Shown in pieces: positions 1-11,498 of a stretch of DNA of 64,000 nucleotides. Each line of letters begins with the position of its first letter. Position 1 is the first letter of the stretch. A program made the position numbers and the translations under genes. Under the pieces are notes generated by a model. That model worked only from the letters and a program-made list of their open reading frames with translations. It ran no database searches and was not told where the DNA came from. The stretch comes from Filosporella fistucella (taxonomy: Eukaryota; Ascomycota; Leotiomycetes; Helotiales), in assembly GCA_030077755.1 (NCBI GenBank), contig JAQJZZ010000010.1, forward strand, positions 5,456,001 to 5,520,000. Reading direction: 5' to 3'.

Positions 1-3000
1 GGAGAAAGTCAGGGAAGCAGAGGCGAAAAGATGGGGGCATCTGAGACCAGGTTCTAACAGGCTGCTCAAGGCTCTGATCGATTTAGTTGCAGTATGGACG
101 TAGAGAGTGCTGTACTGTATGGTAGAGTAGAATTGCAGGCTGGTGTCGGCTCAGTAGGCTGTACTGGAAACCGGGTCAGAAGGAGGATACTCGTAGCGGA
201 GGGGAATTTCAGGGAGGTATCTGACAGCTCTCAAGCGCGAAGCCAACAGCAGTAGACTGTAAGAACAGTAGCAGAATAGTTCGACTAGCAAATTAGCATA
301 CTACTCGTACCTTAGCACAAGATAAGTGTCAGGGGGGAGGATGTCGGAGCGCTCCTTTCCACCACCTCTCCCTCCGCAATTGACCTACCTTACCTAGGTA
401 CTGGTACGTAAGTTATTTCGTACTTTGCCCTGCAGATGGCCAGAGGCAAATTTCGAACGGACATGCCAAAACTCAGACCAGGACGCAAAGCAGCAGACTT
501 TGCACTCTGCAGTGCAGGTCAGAAGCAACGTCAGTCGTCAGCTTTGTCGCATTTCGGCGGATTGCTGAAGCTTTGGTGTCTTTGGGTCAAGTCACAGGCG
601 TTCGATAGTCAGGCTAGTTTATACGCCACAGGACAATCTCTGAGATTTTTAAGGGTTTCTAAGCGGATAGTAAGCGAAAGCCTACCAGACAGCCCAGCCT
701 GACTCCACTGCACTGGCTCTGGGTTTGGTTTGGCTTTGGCCTTGGCCTTGGCTTTTGGTCGTCTGAAATCCCAACTTTCCAGCTTCAGCTCCAGCTCCAT
801 CTACATCTCTACCTTCCTTGACCTTGCCATTCTTGTCTTTCCCTTGATTTCCCCGATGACAGCGGACAATTGAGTTGGATGGACCCAGCAATGCAGCACC
901 GATCAGTACCTAAGGTTGTGGTCCATCAAAGATCAGCGGCCAATGCAGCGATGAGTCCTTGCACGTCCATAAATGGGTGCCAATAGCGAGCCTGGACAGA
1001 GGAAAGTAGATGCGAGACCCAAGGTCGGTAGGCTTTAGTTCCTTCAACTCCAGCACTGAATGGAAGTGCTGGGTGCTAAAATAATAATGCTCACAGGACA
1101 GGTAAAAAGTCGCAAGCCACAACCACTGAATTGGCCCACACACCACCATCACAACCACAACCACCACCGCCCCTCCTCTTTCTTTTCCTCTCCACATACC
1201 ATCATCCCATAACATCGACCATCCATCACATCCCAGAGAGAGACCCATATCCACACCACAAACCTCGACATCCGCACCATACCCTGTCTGGAATATCTTG
1301 TGCAACCACCCTCAGCTCCTGGTCCACAACACCATCATCGTCAATTCCAAGAAAGGTGCCCCTCCAACAATGTCTCTCTCTTAAGTATGCTTTCTTCTTC
1401 CTCTCTGCCAATCTGCTTGATGCTCGTTTTCGCACAAGCAGGTGTACGGAGGTAGGCCAACAAGCTAACCTTGCTCCCTCTTCCAGGCAGGCAAGGCAAG
1501 GCTAGCAATCAAGTCTATCAATCAATTCATTATTCAATCAATCAAGAAATCCCAATACCCATGCTTCTAACCCATGCTGGACTTCTGCTCGTTGCACCAG
1601 GATCAGAGGGATCCCCTCGAGCCGGGCCACCTATCCCTCGCATTACTGATATTGTCATGTCAGGCACTTTGCCGGATATCTTGCTGGGAATGGACGCATG
1701 TCAACGCCGCTGACTCATTGCACACCTTTCAATGTGCTTGGAGATTAAGGTACATACAGGATAGACAGCACATTATTATTGTTCGTACATACAGTGCGTA
1801 GTACAGTACCGACCTATACTACCACAACCACTTCCACTACCTACTGCTGCTGCTCTACTTGCACGGCTCCAGGTAGCAGACTCCCGATATTGTACATATA
1901 CCTCCACGACGGCACTCTAGTCGGCTTCTGCAACTCTGCATTGATGTGATATCGCTAACGAGGATCAAAAATTTCTCCCCACGCTTGTCAAGCCTTGATC
2001 GTTGCGAGGGAGCTGTCGATCAGTCTTCCTGAGTTTGATCTTCTTCACTGGGTACTTGGGAGTGCAGGAGTAAGAGGGAAACAGGAAGTGATGAGCTGGG
2101 GGCACGTACAATTGTTTCATCTACGATCAGTGATTTGGTGAATCGATCAGATAGAGTTCAGCGACTTGTGCTATGAATAGGAAGCGACGAAGTTAAAGGT
2201 TGGAACTTGGCAGCTGGCGGTGGTGAGAGGTGCGACGGACTGGGTCTTTTTCGCATTCAATACTTTATATTCTCCGCTTTGGGACAGCTGGAATGGTGAG
2301 GGGATGGCCTTGGCATGAAAAGATGATCGGAATCGACAGAGCCAACGAACCAATAAATGGAATCGCAGATTCTAAAGGTCGAAAAGGCGAGAATCCGAAG
2401 TACCGAAACTCTTGCATTTTTGGTCATGTCTTGCTGTTGGTCAGAATCCAGAAACTCAGCAGCGACTGACAGATGCACGCTCCAGATCAGGAACAGATGA
2501 TGTACAGCAGCATATCTCCGTATTTGTGGTTCAGTTATTGGTCTACGACATTAACCTTTCTGGATGGGGGAAGTAGAGCGACAATAGCATCATATCTGCC
2601 CTACCGCATCATCCCATCATTGATCCAAGCCATCCCAAGTTCCCAACTATCATTCAGACTTGCGGTAGTCTTTGAACCCAGGAATGTGGATGATGGGATC
2701 TTCACCACATGCCATCAGCTGCCAGATGCCATCCCTCGCCCATAGCGCGTCTCGCCCTGCTGGGTAAATGGTTGTACGGGTACGGAGGACGGAACCCATC
2801 GACTGGCTGGCATCTTGGCCCGGGACTTTTCGCTGAAGACACAACAACATCTCAACTGGATGCGTGATTTATTTATTTATTTGGGTGTTTATTTATTCGT
2901 AATTAAAATATGTGCAATGTGCGACTGTTGATATTGGGGAGCAGTGTGCATCACATTGCAGCACATTTTGCTGCAGTCGACGACACCGAAGATTGCAGGA

Positions 3001-5120
3001 TGGCCGAAAGTAGACATACATGTCCCAGGCCAGGTTCCCAGCGCTGCAGTGAATTCCACTGTTACTCAGGGGTGAGGGGTGTGATGTGGTATGTAAGAAG
3101 TAGTGTATAAAATTAGACCCTGACCGCATGCAGGCTTGACTGGCGGGAGCGCCGATGCACAGTTGCTCCACGCGCGTGGGAGGCAAAGCGAGGCCCGCCA
3201 GCAAGACCACACCAGGAGTATCTCTGCACCTCCACCTGCAATAATATCAACAACAGCCTCATGGAGTCATGGGAAATTACAAGCGGGTGGGACAACTGAA
3301 GTGGGACTGGACTGGGCTGGCTTGGAGGAGCTTGAGCCGGATCATTTTATCAGTTGTGCGAGACAGGTGGTGGGACTTTGAATTGGCATCTGAATGAGGA
3401 TGCTATACGGACGTATTCGATCGAGTGCTGGCACAGTAAATTCCGTGCTGAATCAAATATGACTTATTCCCACCTACGTACTATACTTACTATCACTCAC
3501 GACCAAACAAGGAGGTCCCTTTCCCCGAGACAAACCTAACATAAAAGCAAAAATACCTGCACCGAAGGCAAATTTCGTCTCGTTCTTTCATTCTCGACGT
3601 TCCTGCAGCAAGCCTAGGTGAGATTAGTGACGTCGATGGACGTTTCTTTGACTCAGATATTACGGAATGCATTTCAACGCTTTGGCTGAGATGTTTTGTC
3701 TCGACTTGTCTCTGTCTTTGTCTTCCCCTTTCCTCTCCACAACGAATGTCACTCCTAGCTCTGAATTCGGCAGCAAGATCTTCGCTCAGTCAGAAGCTCC
3801 AGGTTGTGTAACTAGCTCTTTGTCACATGACAGATCGATCGATCCATTGCACATTCATACCAAGCCTTTTCTTCCAGGTGGGATTTCGCCAACTTTATTT
3901 AGGTCTACTAGTAATCAGAGTCGGTGTGGTCAAACGCCGGCGTTGCATTCCTTGACGAGATGAAAACCTAAATTCCTCATCTTTCTCCTTTTGACTGCAG
4001 CATTATCTTCGGATACTCGTAACCTGGCAAGCAGATGGTGCTACTGCACCAGAGACTTTACTATTTTTGTTACATGTACGGAATACTGATTCCTGAACCA
4101 TGGATGCAACTCATCGCGGTTGGCCTCTTCCGAGATCTCCCCCTGGTCCCAACAGCAGTTATTAGATGCCTAACACGTTAGGAGGCCTAATACTACTTGA
4201 TGCGATAACTCGAAAGTAACAAGGCAAGAATCGGGTCTCAAATCCTTCTTTTTTCTCCGCGCCGAATCCACAATACCATCGGCCTTGAATTTTTCAAAGG
4301 TCCTCCTCGGCTCCGGAAATCTAGATGCAATTCATCCCTGGCCATCTAGGTATGCTTTTCTCCTGGTCCAGAGGCAAATCTTTTCTTCCTTTCTGGCTTC
4401 CAATTGTTCCTTCTTCCCGAATCCGCATGAATAATCGGCCGTTGGTATTCTCACCAGCCCATCGTGGCGGCTATGTTCTCCCTTCCACCTGGCAACGACG
4501 ACAACCGCGCCGAGAAATTCTCCGATCAGCCTCTGTCCTAATTTCTGATCGGCCGCTCAGTGCTCTTCGGACGTTGACGGTCGGTCAAAGGCCAGAGTTG
4601 AGGATTCGGGGAGCCTTCTGACAGCTCCCGGATGGTGTAGTGGGAAGCCACACGACTGGTTCGCTGTGTCGTGTGCATCCTAGAATTGACCGGACGATCT
4701 TGGCTCCGTCAAGCTGCAAAATTTTGAGAATGAGCATCGCAACGCTAATTGATTCATGCTGAGCGACAGGTCCTGTTGCCATATGGGGATAAAGAAGAGA
4801 TGAATGCTAAGCAGACTGAAACCACGAATACCTGTACTACACTCTACCGATGTCTGCTAATTAGCTAGTAAGTAGCATCTTATCATAGTGGAACCTCCCA
4901 TCCTTCATCCTGGAAATGCCACGAGATCAAAGAGGCTATCAAGATTTGGCTAATCGCAGATCCTGAACAAGTGCGGGAAGATCCCGACCAGTTTTCCAGG
5001 CACATTGCGAATCTCATTATCAGTGCTTTTCGACCTTCCTTGAGTTCCCTCATCTGATGAACGCAGGGGCTGATTATTTTACTTTTTTCCACATTCACGG
5101 CTATGACGGAAGGCAGTCAA

Positions 5121-5165
5121 GATGGGATGGGATGGGATGGGATGGTTGGGATGGATGGAATGGGA
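5121..5165. repeat. GATGG pentanucleotide microsatellite
   Basis: The unit GATGG is repeated about five times almost perfectly, then decays into GGTTGGGATGGATGGAATGG. It lies in non-coding DNA. Confidence 0.85.
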
Positions 5166-7887
5166 TTACGGTGAGATGGGAGAAGCACGAATGCATGACC
5201 AAGCCATATGCGAGATTATTCCTTGCTGCAAATCTCCTACTATTCCCATCTGGTACCCTCGGTCCGAGGCCATGTAGCCGTATACTGTTGTCCAGTAGAT
5301 GCAGATGCTGTATACTTTATCAGAGACCGACTTTACGAAGTATGAAGTTCTCTTGTCTGAAGTTGCCTCTTCTATCCAACCAACCTTCGTCCCAACGCAC
5401 CCTCTTTAGCACCCACATCATGCAACATCCGAGTACCGACTTGCCGAATCACATTCTGTACATCCGGAAATGCAAGGGGAGGCCAAGAAAGGAATATTCA
5501 TTCACATGAATTCCATAGAAGCTAATTCTTAACAGGTGCGTGATTTGGATATAACCCCGCATGCCAACCAATAGGTAACCTTCACCGCCTTCCAGGAATC
5601 TTCAGAACTGAGACAAGGCAATGTCGGCTGAACCATACCTATACCTAATGTGCAGAGCATTCTCGCCTCATCAACAAATAAGAAATCAGACTGAACGCCG
5701 AACCATTTTGAGGACATTGATATTTGTTTTATTTTTAGCCAATGCAGCGTTGAAAGATAAGATTTGATTATACATTGATGTACTGTACTGTACAGTACTG
5801 TACGGTGGTATGGGACATCACGAAACATCGTCACGAATCACCTGAGCCCTGGTTCTCAATATGCAGGACACGGACCTGGAGGTGGTAGGTAAGGTCATTC
5901 AATCCAATTCGGACGCATGGGGTCATACATATCAGCAGACTGATGAGCCATCTAAATAATCTGATTTCGATTCCAAATCTCCCCATCATCGTTCTCAATC
6001 TTTCTATATTTAGTACTCTCAATAGCTCCGTCACATTCAGATCTTGTAAAGGACTGGTTTAATATTATCGATCGAGACAAGGTCTCCTCTCGTCTCCAGA
6101 GTTTTTGTTCTTTTTTGTCCCTGCCTCGAGCCTGCCCAAGGCATGTATCGACCCAGAAGTAGAGGCTGGACATCAGACGAACACCTCTTAGGCTATTCTC
6201 ACCCTCGCGAGCCTTGAATTTTCATCCCATGTTCCATATTGTACAAAGTGCAATTTACTCTCCGTACAAGCAATTATATGTACAAACACGTTTTTCATGC
6301 GTTGCTGGCAAGATTCAAGTCTGAAGATCAGCACGGGAGTGGGAGGAATGAATGGGCAAGTAATTTATTCACCGGCATTTGGGACAGGGGGAAGTCAGGT
6401 ACACCCGCCTTTTCTGCTTCGATCCGGATAGTATCCTTACCTTTGCCTCTATCCTGACAACTTAATGCCTCTTCTAAGATAATAAGGTATGGTATACCAA
6501 CCACTGCAGCAGAAATACGGACGTATGTATAGTCGACACCTTATTCGTATTACCAGACGCACTATCGGATGCATATCTGAACGAGCACCGATTTTAGTAT
6601 GGATGGGTCAATTAAGCACCCTCACATTCTTCGGGTTTTCAGTACGAGAAGTAATTTAGCTGAGACAAACTGTCTGTCTATTGAATATCTGCGACTGCAA
6701 GATATGCAAGAACCAGGTTCCACTGCCAACCCACCTCTCAATCAACCTCTCCCAGAAACTCTCCGATGGGGGCTACTCGTACTGGCTATAGCACTCAGCC
6801 CAGCCTCCTTTTCTCGTTGCACTATGCAAGAGAGATAAAGATTCCGAATAGCAGACGGATATATATCTTGATAAATGCTTCAGCGTTGCATTTTCTCTTT
6901 TCTCCGTCTACAAGTGAGCGATGAGGCTTTTTATCCATCTATCTATCCATTACTCCAATAGCCTTATCTTCATGCCCTCCTTTCTTCCTCTTGCTGGTGC
7001 CCCTGCGCTTCCTTGCTCAGCATATCATACCCCATTTCTTTTCTATCGTAGCGCGATAGCCTCTGCAGCTAGGAAGAAGGTATAGAGCCGGAAAGCGGGA
7101 ACTCTCGATCGTGTTGTCGGATGGTCTTCGTATTCATTTATTCTATCATTCGAAAGCTTGGAGTCTGAACTCCAGTAGCTGAGTGCCTAAGACTTGGTAT
7201 TCTACTTAATAGTCTGTTGTATAGATTACTTTTGGGATATGCATATGTAAGTATATGGCTTCCACTTAAGGTTGTTGTGATAAGAGAGCCGTTAAGATCT
7301 AGGTTCAGAACCGGTGCTCCTTTTTTGAGGTATCGTGCGGTTGTCCGGTGGCTGAAGTGAGGAGGAGGAGAATGGTGAGACGGTAAGTACTGGTTTTTCT
7401 TTCGAGAAGTAATGGATACGTGTTATGAAGAGCTTAGTTGAGATCTAGTCGGTGGATGGTGTCTTGAGTGAGGAGTGGATGGGGTTGGATCCGTTGATGG
7501 GGGGTTTTTGGGGCCGGGTTTTTGTTAATTGAATGTCGATGATGGTTGTATTTCCTTGGGTTCGAGAGTTGTAGTAGGGTGTAGTAAAGTAGTTGAAGTA
7601 ATGATTGTCGCATGATATGCAAGAGTACTTGTTCTCAAGTTTTTGATACTTTAATTCGTCTGCTAGATTTCCTGAATCATTGATTGTTATTCTTCTCACT
7701 GAGTGAGAAAGTAAATCCTAACACATAACTACAATTCTGTTCTAAAACTTTTACCTTACTTTCCTTACATATCACCCTCAATGAAATCTCTACATCGTCT
7801 CAACAACGCGAATCAATCTCACCTCCACAAGCTCCTTATTCCACTTATCTTACCTACTCTCCTTCATAAACGGATTTCTACCATCAA

Positions 7888-8121
7888 GGTATACCTCCTA
7901 CCATTCGAGAGACCGTTTCTACCTCCATCAACATAGAATGTCTCTTCCTATCCGCGAATCCTTTTCCTACTACAACTTACCCTGTTCCCCACAACTACCT
8001 TCAAACCCGGGAAGAAATCAACACTCTCGAATATCTTGCAGACTGTCCATGGTATATTTCTGCTACAAATCCGTCATTAGCTCAGAGATATTACTACGCC
8101 TCTGATTTGCGAACCCAATGA
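7888..8121 (+). pseudogene. Coding-like relic 1 (unrecognised)
   Basis: An open stretch of 77 codons without a good start reads like protein (segments such as TREEINTLEYLADCPWYIS and NPSLAQRYYYASD) and ends at TGA 8119-8121. Upstream and downstream sequence is broken by stops in this frame. I do not recognise a family. It could be the remnant of an exon, part of an unmodelled spliced gene, or chance. A second coding-like piece lies about 450 bp downstream on the same strand. Confidence 0.2.
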
Positions 8122-8573
8122 AGCGATGTGGAACGATTTAGTTCTTGCTCTGTTCTAAGGGCGAGCTTGGAGATTAAGGTAGTGGATTTGAGATAGATAG
8201 GTTGGATGTTTAGGATATCTCTGGTATTTCTGATAGCAATTTATAGGTCTGAGGCTTTGTATGTGGATTAGCAGAGGAATGTTAGTTAGACTGGTATAGA
8301 TGGGGGAAAGAAGTTGAGAAGTGGTATATTGGGGTAGAAGGGAGGAGAATTGTGGTATAGAAAGAGGTATCGATTCTCTGTATCTCCCCTTTCTAGTAAT
8401 CCATCTCTGATAGTGGTAGCATGATGAGTATTAACGCTGTATAGAATAGGAATTCATCTCTAAAAACATTCTCACGCCATTCCCTCTTCCGAGTCTCACC
8501 TCCAACCTTCAACCTCCCAAATACAAGCACAGAAATCCTCGTACAAATTCCTAGCCTCTATCATCCATACTAA

Positions 8574-8741
8574 ACTATCTCCGATTCCCAACGCAGGGAT
8601 ATATCACCAGTTTACACAACCTACGCCGTCGAGTCCGAATCCCAGACGGGATATCAAGTCGTTATTGCCGTAATAGGTATAGAAAGAGGGCTATCTACGA
8701 CCGATGTCTGGGATCTGGGGAGAAAGGTGTATAGTGTTTAA
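8574..8741 (+). pseudogene. Coding-like relic 2 (unrecognised)
   Basis: This open stretch of 55 codons follows a TAA at 8571-8573 and ends at TAA 8739-8741. Its last 40 codons read like an enzyme C-terminus (segments such as TYAVESESQTGYQVVIAVIG and TTDVWDLGRKVYSV). It has no start codon and no family I can name. Together with the relic at 7.9-8.1 kb it may be what is left of one decayed gene. Confidence 0.2.
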
Positions 8742-8770
8742 TGTATACTATGTATAGGGATATAAGGCGA

Positions 8771-8837
8771 AAAGGAAGGACGGAAGGAAGGAAGGAATTA
8801 GTTGGGGAGCCTGGGAGGTATAAGAGGGGGGGGGGGG
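8771..8837. repeat. GGAA microsatellite and G12 tract
   Basis: GGAA-type repeats around 8771-8797 are followed by an uninterrupted run of 12 G at 8826-8837, inside a long purine-rich strand that continues to about 9.3 kb. Confidence 0.8.
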
Positions 8838-9427
8838 AGAAGAAGGGGAAAGTGATTCGAGTTACTGTTTTTAAGATATGGATGAGGTTTTAAGGGGATT
8901 GATAGTGGGTACTGGATATGAGGCATTGGGAACTCGTAGAAGGTGAAGGAAAGGAAAGATTATTGGAAGATAGAGCTAGATGTTGAAATATCGTGAGAGG
9001 TGTTAGAGATACAAAGGGTTGGTGGGAGGGGAAATGGTAGAGAGAGATGAGAAATTAGTGTATGGGGAGAGAGAGGAAAGCTTGGGGATAGATTATATTC
9101 GTTAATAAATGTGTGTATATATGTTGCTTATCTGCTTTAGTATTTGAGGTTAGCAATCTAGTATTATATATTTAGTTTTTATGTGAAGTATATTTGGTGA
9201 CGGGGTTAGAGTTATGTTATGATATTGGAAGGCATAATGTGAAGAGGGTTAGTAAGAAATGTGGAGAGGAAGAAGAAGAGGTAACATTCTACTATTATTA
9301 TTGAGAAGCAAGCTTGTTAATATATAAAATCTACCTCCCATCTATAAACCTATCCCTTAATCTCACCGCCCTCCACAACCTATCTTCCTCCCCTTTTCCC
9401 ATCCACACCAACCCCCCCCCCAAAACC

Positions 9428-11498
9428 TCACAACCTAAACCTCCACCCTTCCTCCCTTCCCCTCAATCCCAAGTTACCCTCCTCAATCCACTCACCCCCT
9501 TCTTTCTCCCCACTACCATTTTCCTTCTCTCCCACCGTACCAGCCCTCTCCTGTCTATCCAAAATCCTATTCTCTCTGACTAAAGAAGCTCTCAACAAAA
9601 TCACAAACCCTATACAAGCAGCACAGAAAACAGAGTTTGCAATCATAGCGTGGAGATATCTTGGACCGTTGGATTTAGGGTATAAGTAAGGAGAATAGAT
9701 TTGTGCGATATTCCCGATGGTGTTTACGAGTGCGATGGCTGCGGCGCGTTTTTCAACGGGCCGGGGGAGCTGTGGGGTGTTAGTGAATGAGGATGGAAGG
9801 GAGAGGGTGGAGGGTAAGGATGGCGTATTTGGTGATGAACATGGTGTATTTGGTGCTGAACATGGTGTATTTGGTGCTGAACATGGTGTATTTGGTGATG
9901 AAGATGATGTAGATGGTACAATGAGAGCAGGAATGAGAAGAGGAACAGACATACCGTACTACTAATCCACGCCAAGGCAACATTATAACTCCCATACACA
10001 CCTCCCAGCATCAAAAACAAACTTAGATACCTAGCCGCCAACACCTGAGTAGAAGCCGCTATGATAAACCCCACCATTCCAAAAAACATAGGAACCATGA
10101 TGTGAAAAGATCGTTCGCTGTGCTTGTCTGAGGAATAGGATACAGCTAGGGCTATGATTGTGGCGAATACGTAGGGAGGTGCGACGAGGAGGAGGGTTTG
10201 GACGCGGCTGTAGTGGAAGGTTGCGACGAGGGTGGGGATGAAGGATGTTACGGCGCCCGAGGAGGTTTTGCAGATGATTATTAGACTGAGTTCTGTTAGT
10301 AGGTTTGGGGCAGAGAGTTTGAAAGCAGGAGGGGCGGGATTTATGCATGGAACGAAAGTATTGTTGGGAGGACTAGAGGTAAATGTGTAGAGGGCGAGAT
10401 GACTTACGCAAGAAGCCAGACTTTGTAATCTGTGACTGCCATCTTGATACCAGATAGTATAGGACCACGCTCTGTATCATGGCTTCCATTACTGAATTGT
10501 AGTCTCTTGGTAGCAAGTGCTCTCTCTTCTTGACTCAGCCAGCGTGTAGTATGTGGGAAATCAGGAATAATGAACCTGGACTATCAGTTTGCGGTATATC
10601 AATGAGGATGGTGACGTACATAGCACAGATAGCAATGAAAACAGTTATTGATCCTTCGATTATGAAGAGCCATCTTGGAATTTTTAGCATAATATTCAAA
10701 ATGTAATAATGGATGATTCTAGGACCGACTTACCTCCAAGACGCAATACCTCGTGCCCCATCCAGTCCAGATTGAACACCAGCTCCAATTAAACCACCAA
10801 AGCCACCGGAGAGCAGACTCCCTGCGTAGAGAATGGATGTTCTAAGAGCGAGTTCTTCTCGAGTATACCATGAAGAGAGAAGGAAGAGTGCACCTGGGAA
10901 ATATGGACTGTATACTGTGAGTAAAAATCATTGGAAGTAATTTCAAGACCTACGCTTCCACGAAACCGAGAAAGAATCGGACCAGTACTAATCCAGTGAA
11001 GTTGTGTACCAAGGCTGTCATGGCTGAGACAAGTCCCCAGATAACCATACAAGTTGGCTAGAGATGTTAGAAGTCCACCATAACGAAGTGCTCTACTAGT
11101 ACGACTTACTAAGTATATGCTAGGCCGTGTTCGTGTGAGGATGGCATTTGAAGGTATTTGAAGCGCAATATAACCAGCAAATAGCACCGAGATACAAGTA
11201 TTGAACTCGTCATCCTTAAGTCCCAAGTCTGTCTCAATTCCTTGAATTCTTGCATTTGCCAGGGCATTTCTGTCGAGGTAGCTGTGAAAACTTAGCGCCG
11301 GTCTTGAAGTTATTGGGATCGAGCACACTTCAAAACAATCATGACAATGAGACATGGCATCAATCGTAGATCAATCTTCCATCTTAACTTCTTCTCCTTG
11401 GCTGCATACTCAACTGGATCTAACAAATCTAGAGCGTCGAAGTCTGCTGTCGTGGGTTGTAAGACAGCCGGTCTTTGAAATGGGAGGAAGGAGACCAT
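9428..11498 (-). CDS. MFS permease, Dal5/Tna1-like (anion:cation symporter family)
   Basis: Predicted membrane transporter of organic anions such as allantoate, nicotinate or vitamins; the substrate cannot be read from sequence. Hand-spliced exons: 11498-11329, 11281-11110, 11057-10954, 10907-10734, 10673-10620, 10575-10408, 10285-9955, 9769-9428, giving 504 residues with all frames consistent. Family marks are an N-terminal KIDLRLMPCLIVMIVLNYLDR, then ALANARIQGIE, the central loop with GPILSGIKMAVTDY, and LPRPVEKRAAAIALVNTIGN before the last membrane helices. The start at 11498 (MVSFLPF) fits the usual N-terminal length; the frame stays open further upstream. The last intron (9770-9954, 185 bp) is much longer than the others and holds a 21-bp minisatellite. 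The tail is rich in Glu, Gly and Arg. No lesion is visible. Confidence 0.85.
9821..9914. repeat. 21-bp minisatellite inside an intron
   Basis: About four copies of a 21-bp unit (plus strand ATTTGGTGCTGAACATGGTGT with GCT/GAT variants) fill half of the last intron of the MFS permease gene. The flanking exons splice in frame across it, so it is intronic even though two frames through it are open. Confidence 0.85.

Larger units (their letters stand above)
1..9427. other. Long gene-poor region
   Basis: I see no convincing gene here. Open frames are short, overlap on both strands, lack family motifs and do not splice into longer products. The stretch holds simple repeats (GATGG near 5.12 kb, GGAA and poly-G near 8.8 kb), AT-rich blocks, a few TACCTAGGTA-like palindromes (around 390) and two coding-like relics at 7.9-8.7 kb listed separately. 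From about 8.7 to 9.3 kb the plus strand is strongly purine-rich. It may be intergenic DNA with untranslated or non-coding transcripts, or an old degraded insertion. Confidence 0.6.

Noticed and set aside
910..1505. Overlapping open frames of about 130 codons on both strands
   Set aside because: They arise from a His/Pro and Val/Gly-coding simple-sequence stretch (CACCACAACC-type) and have no family features.
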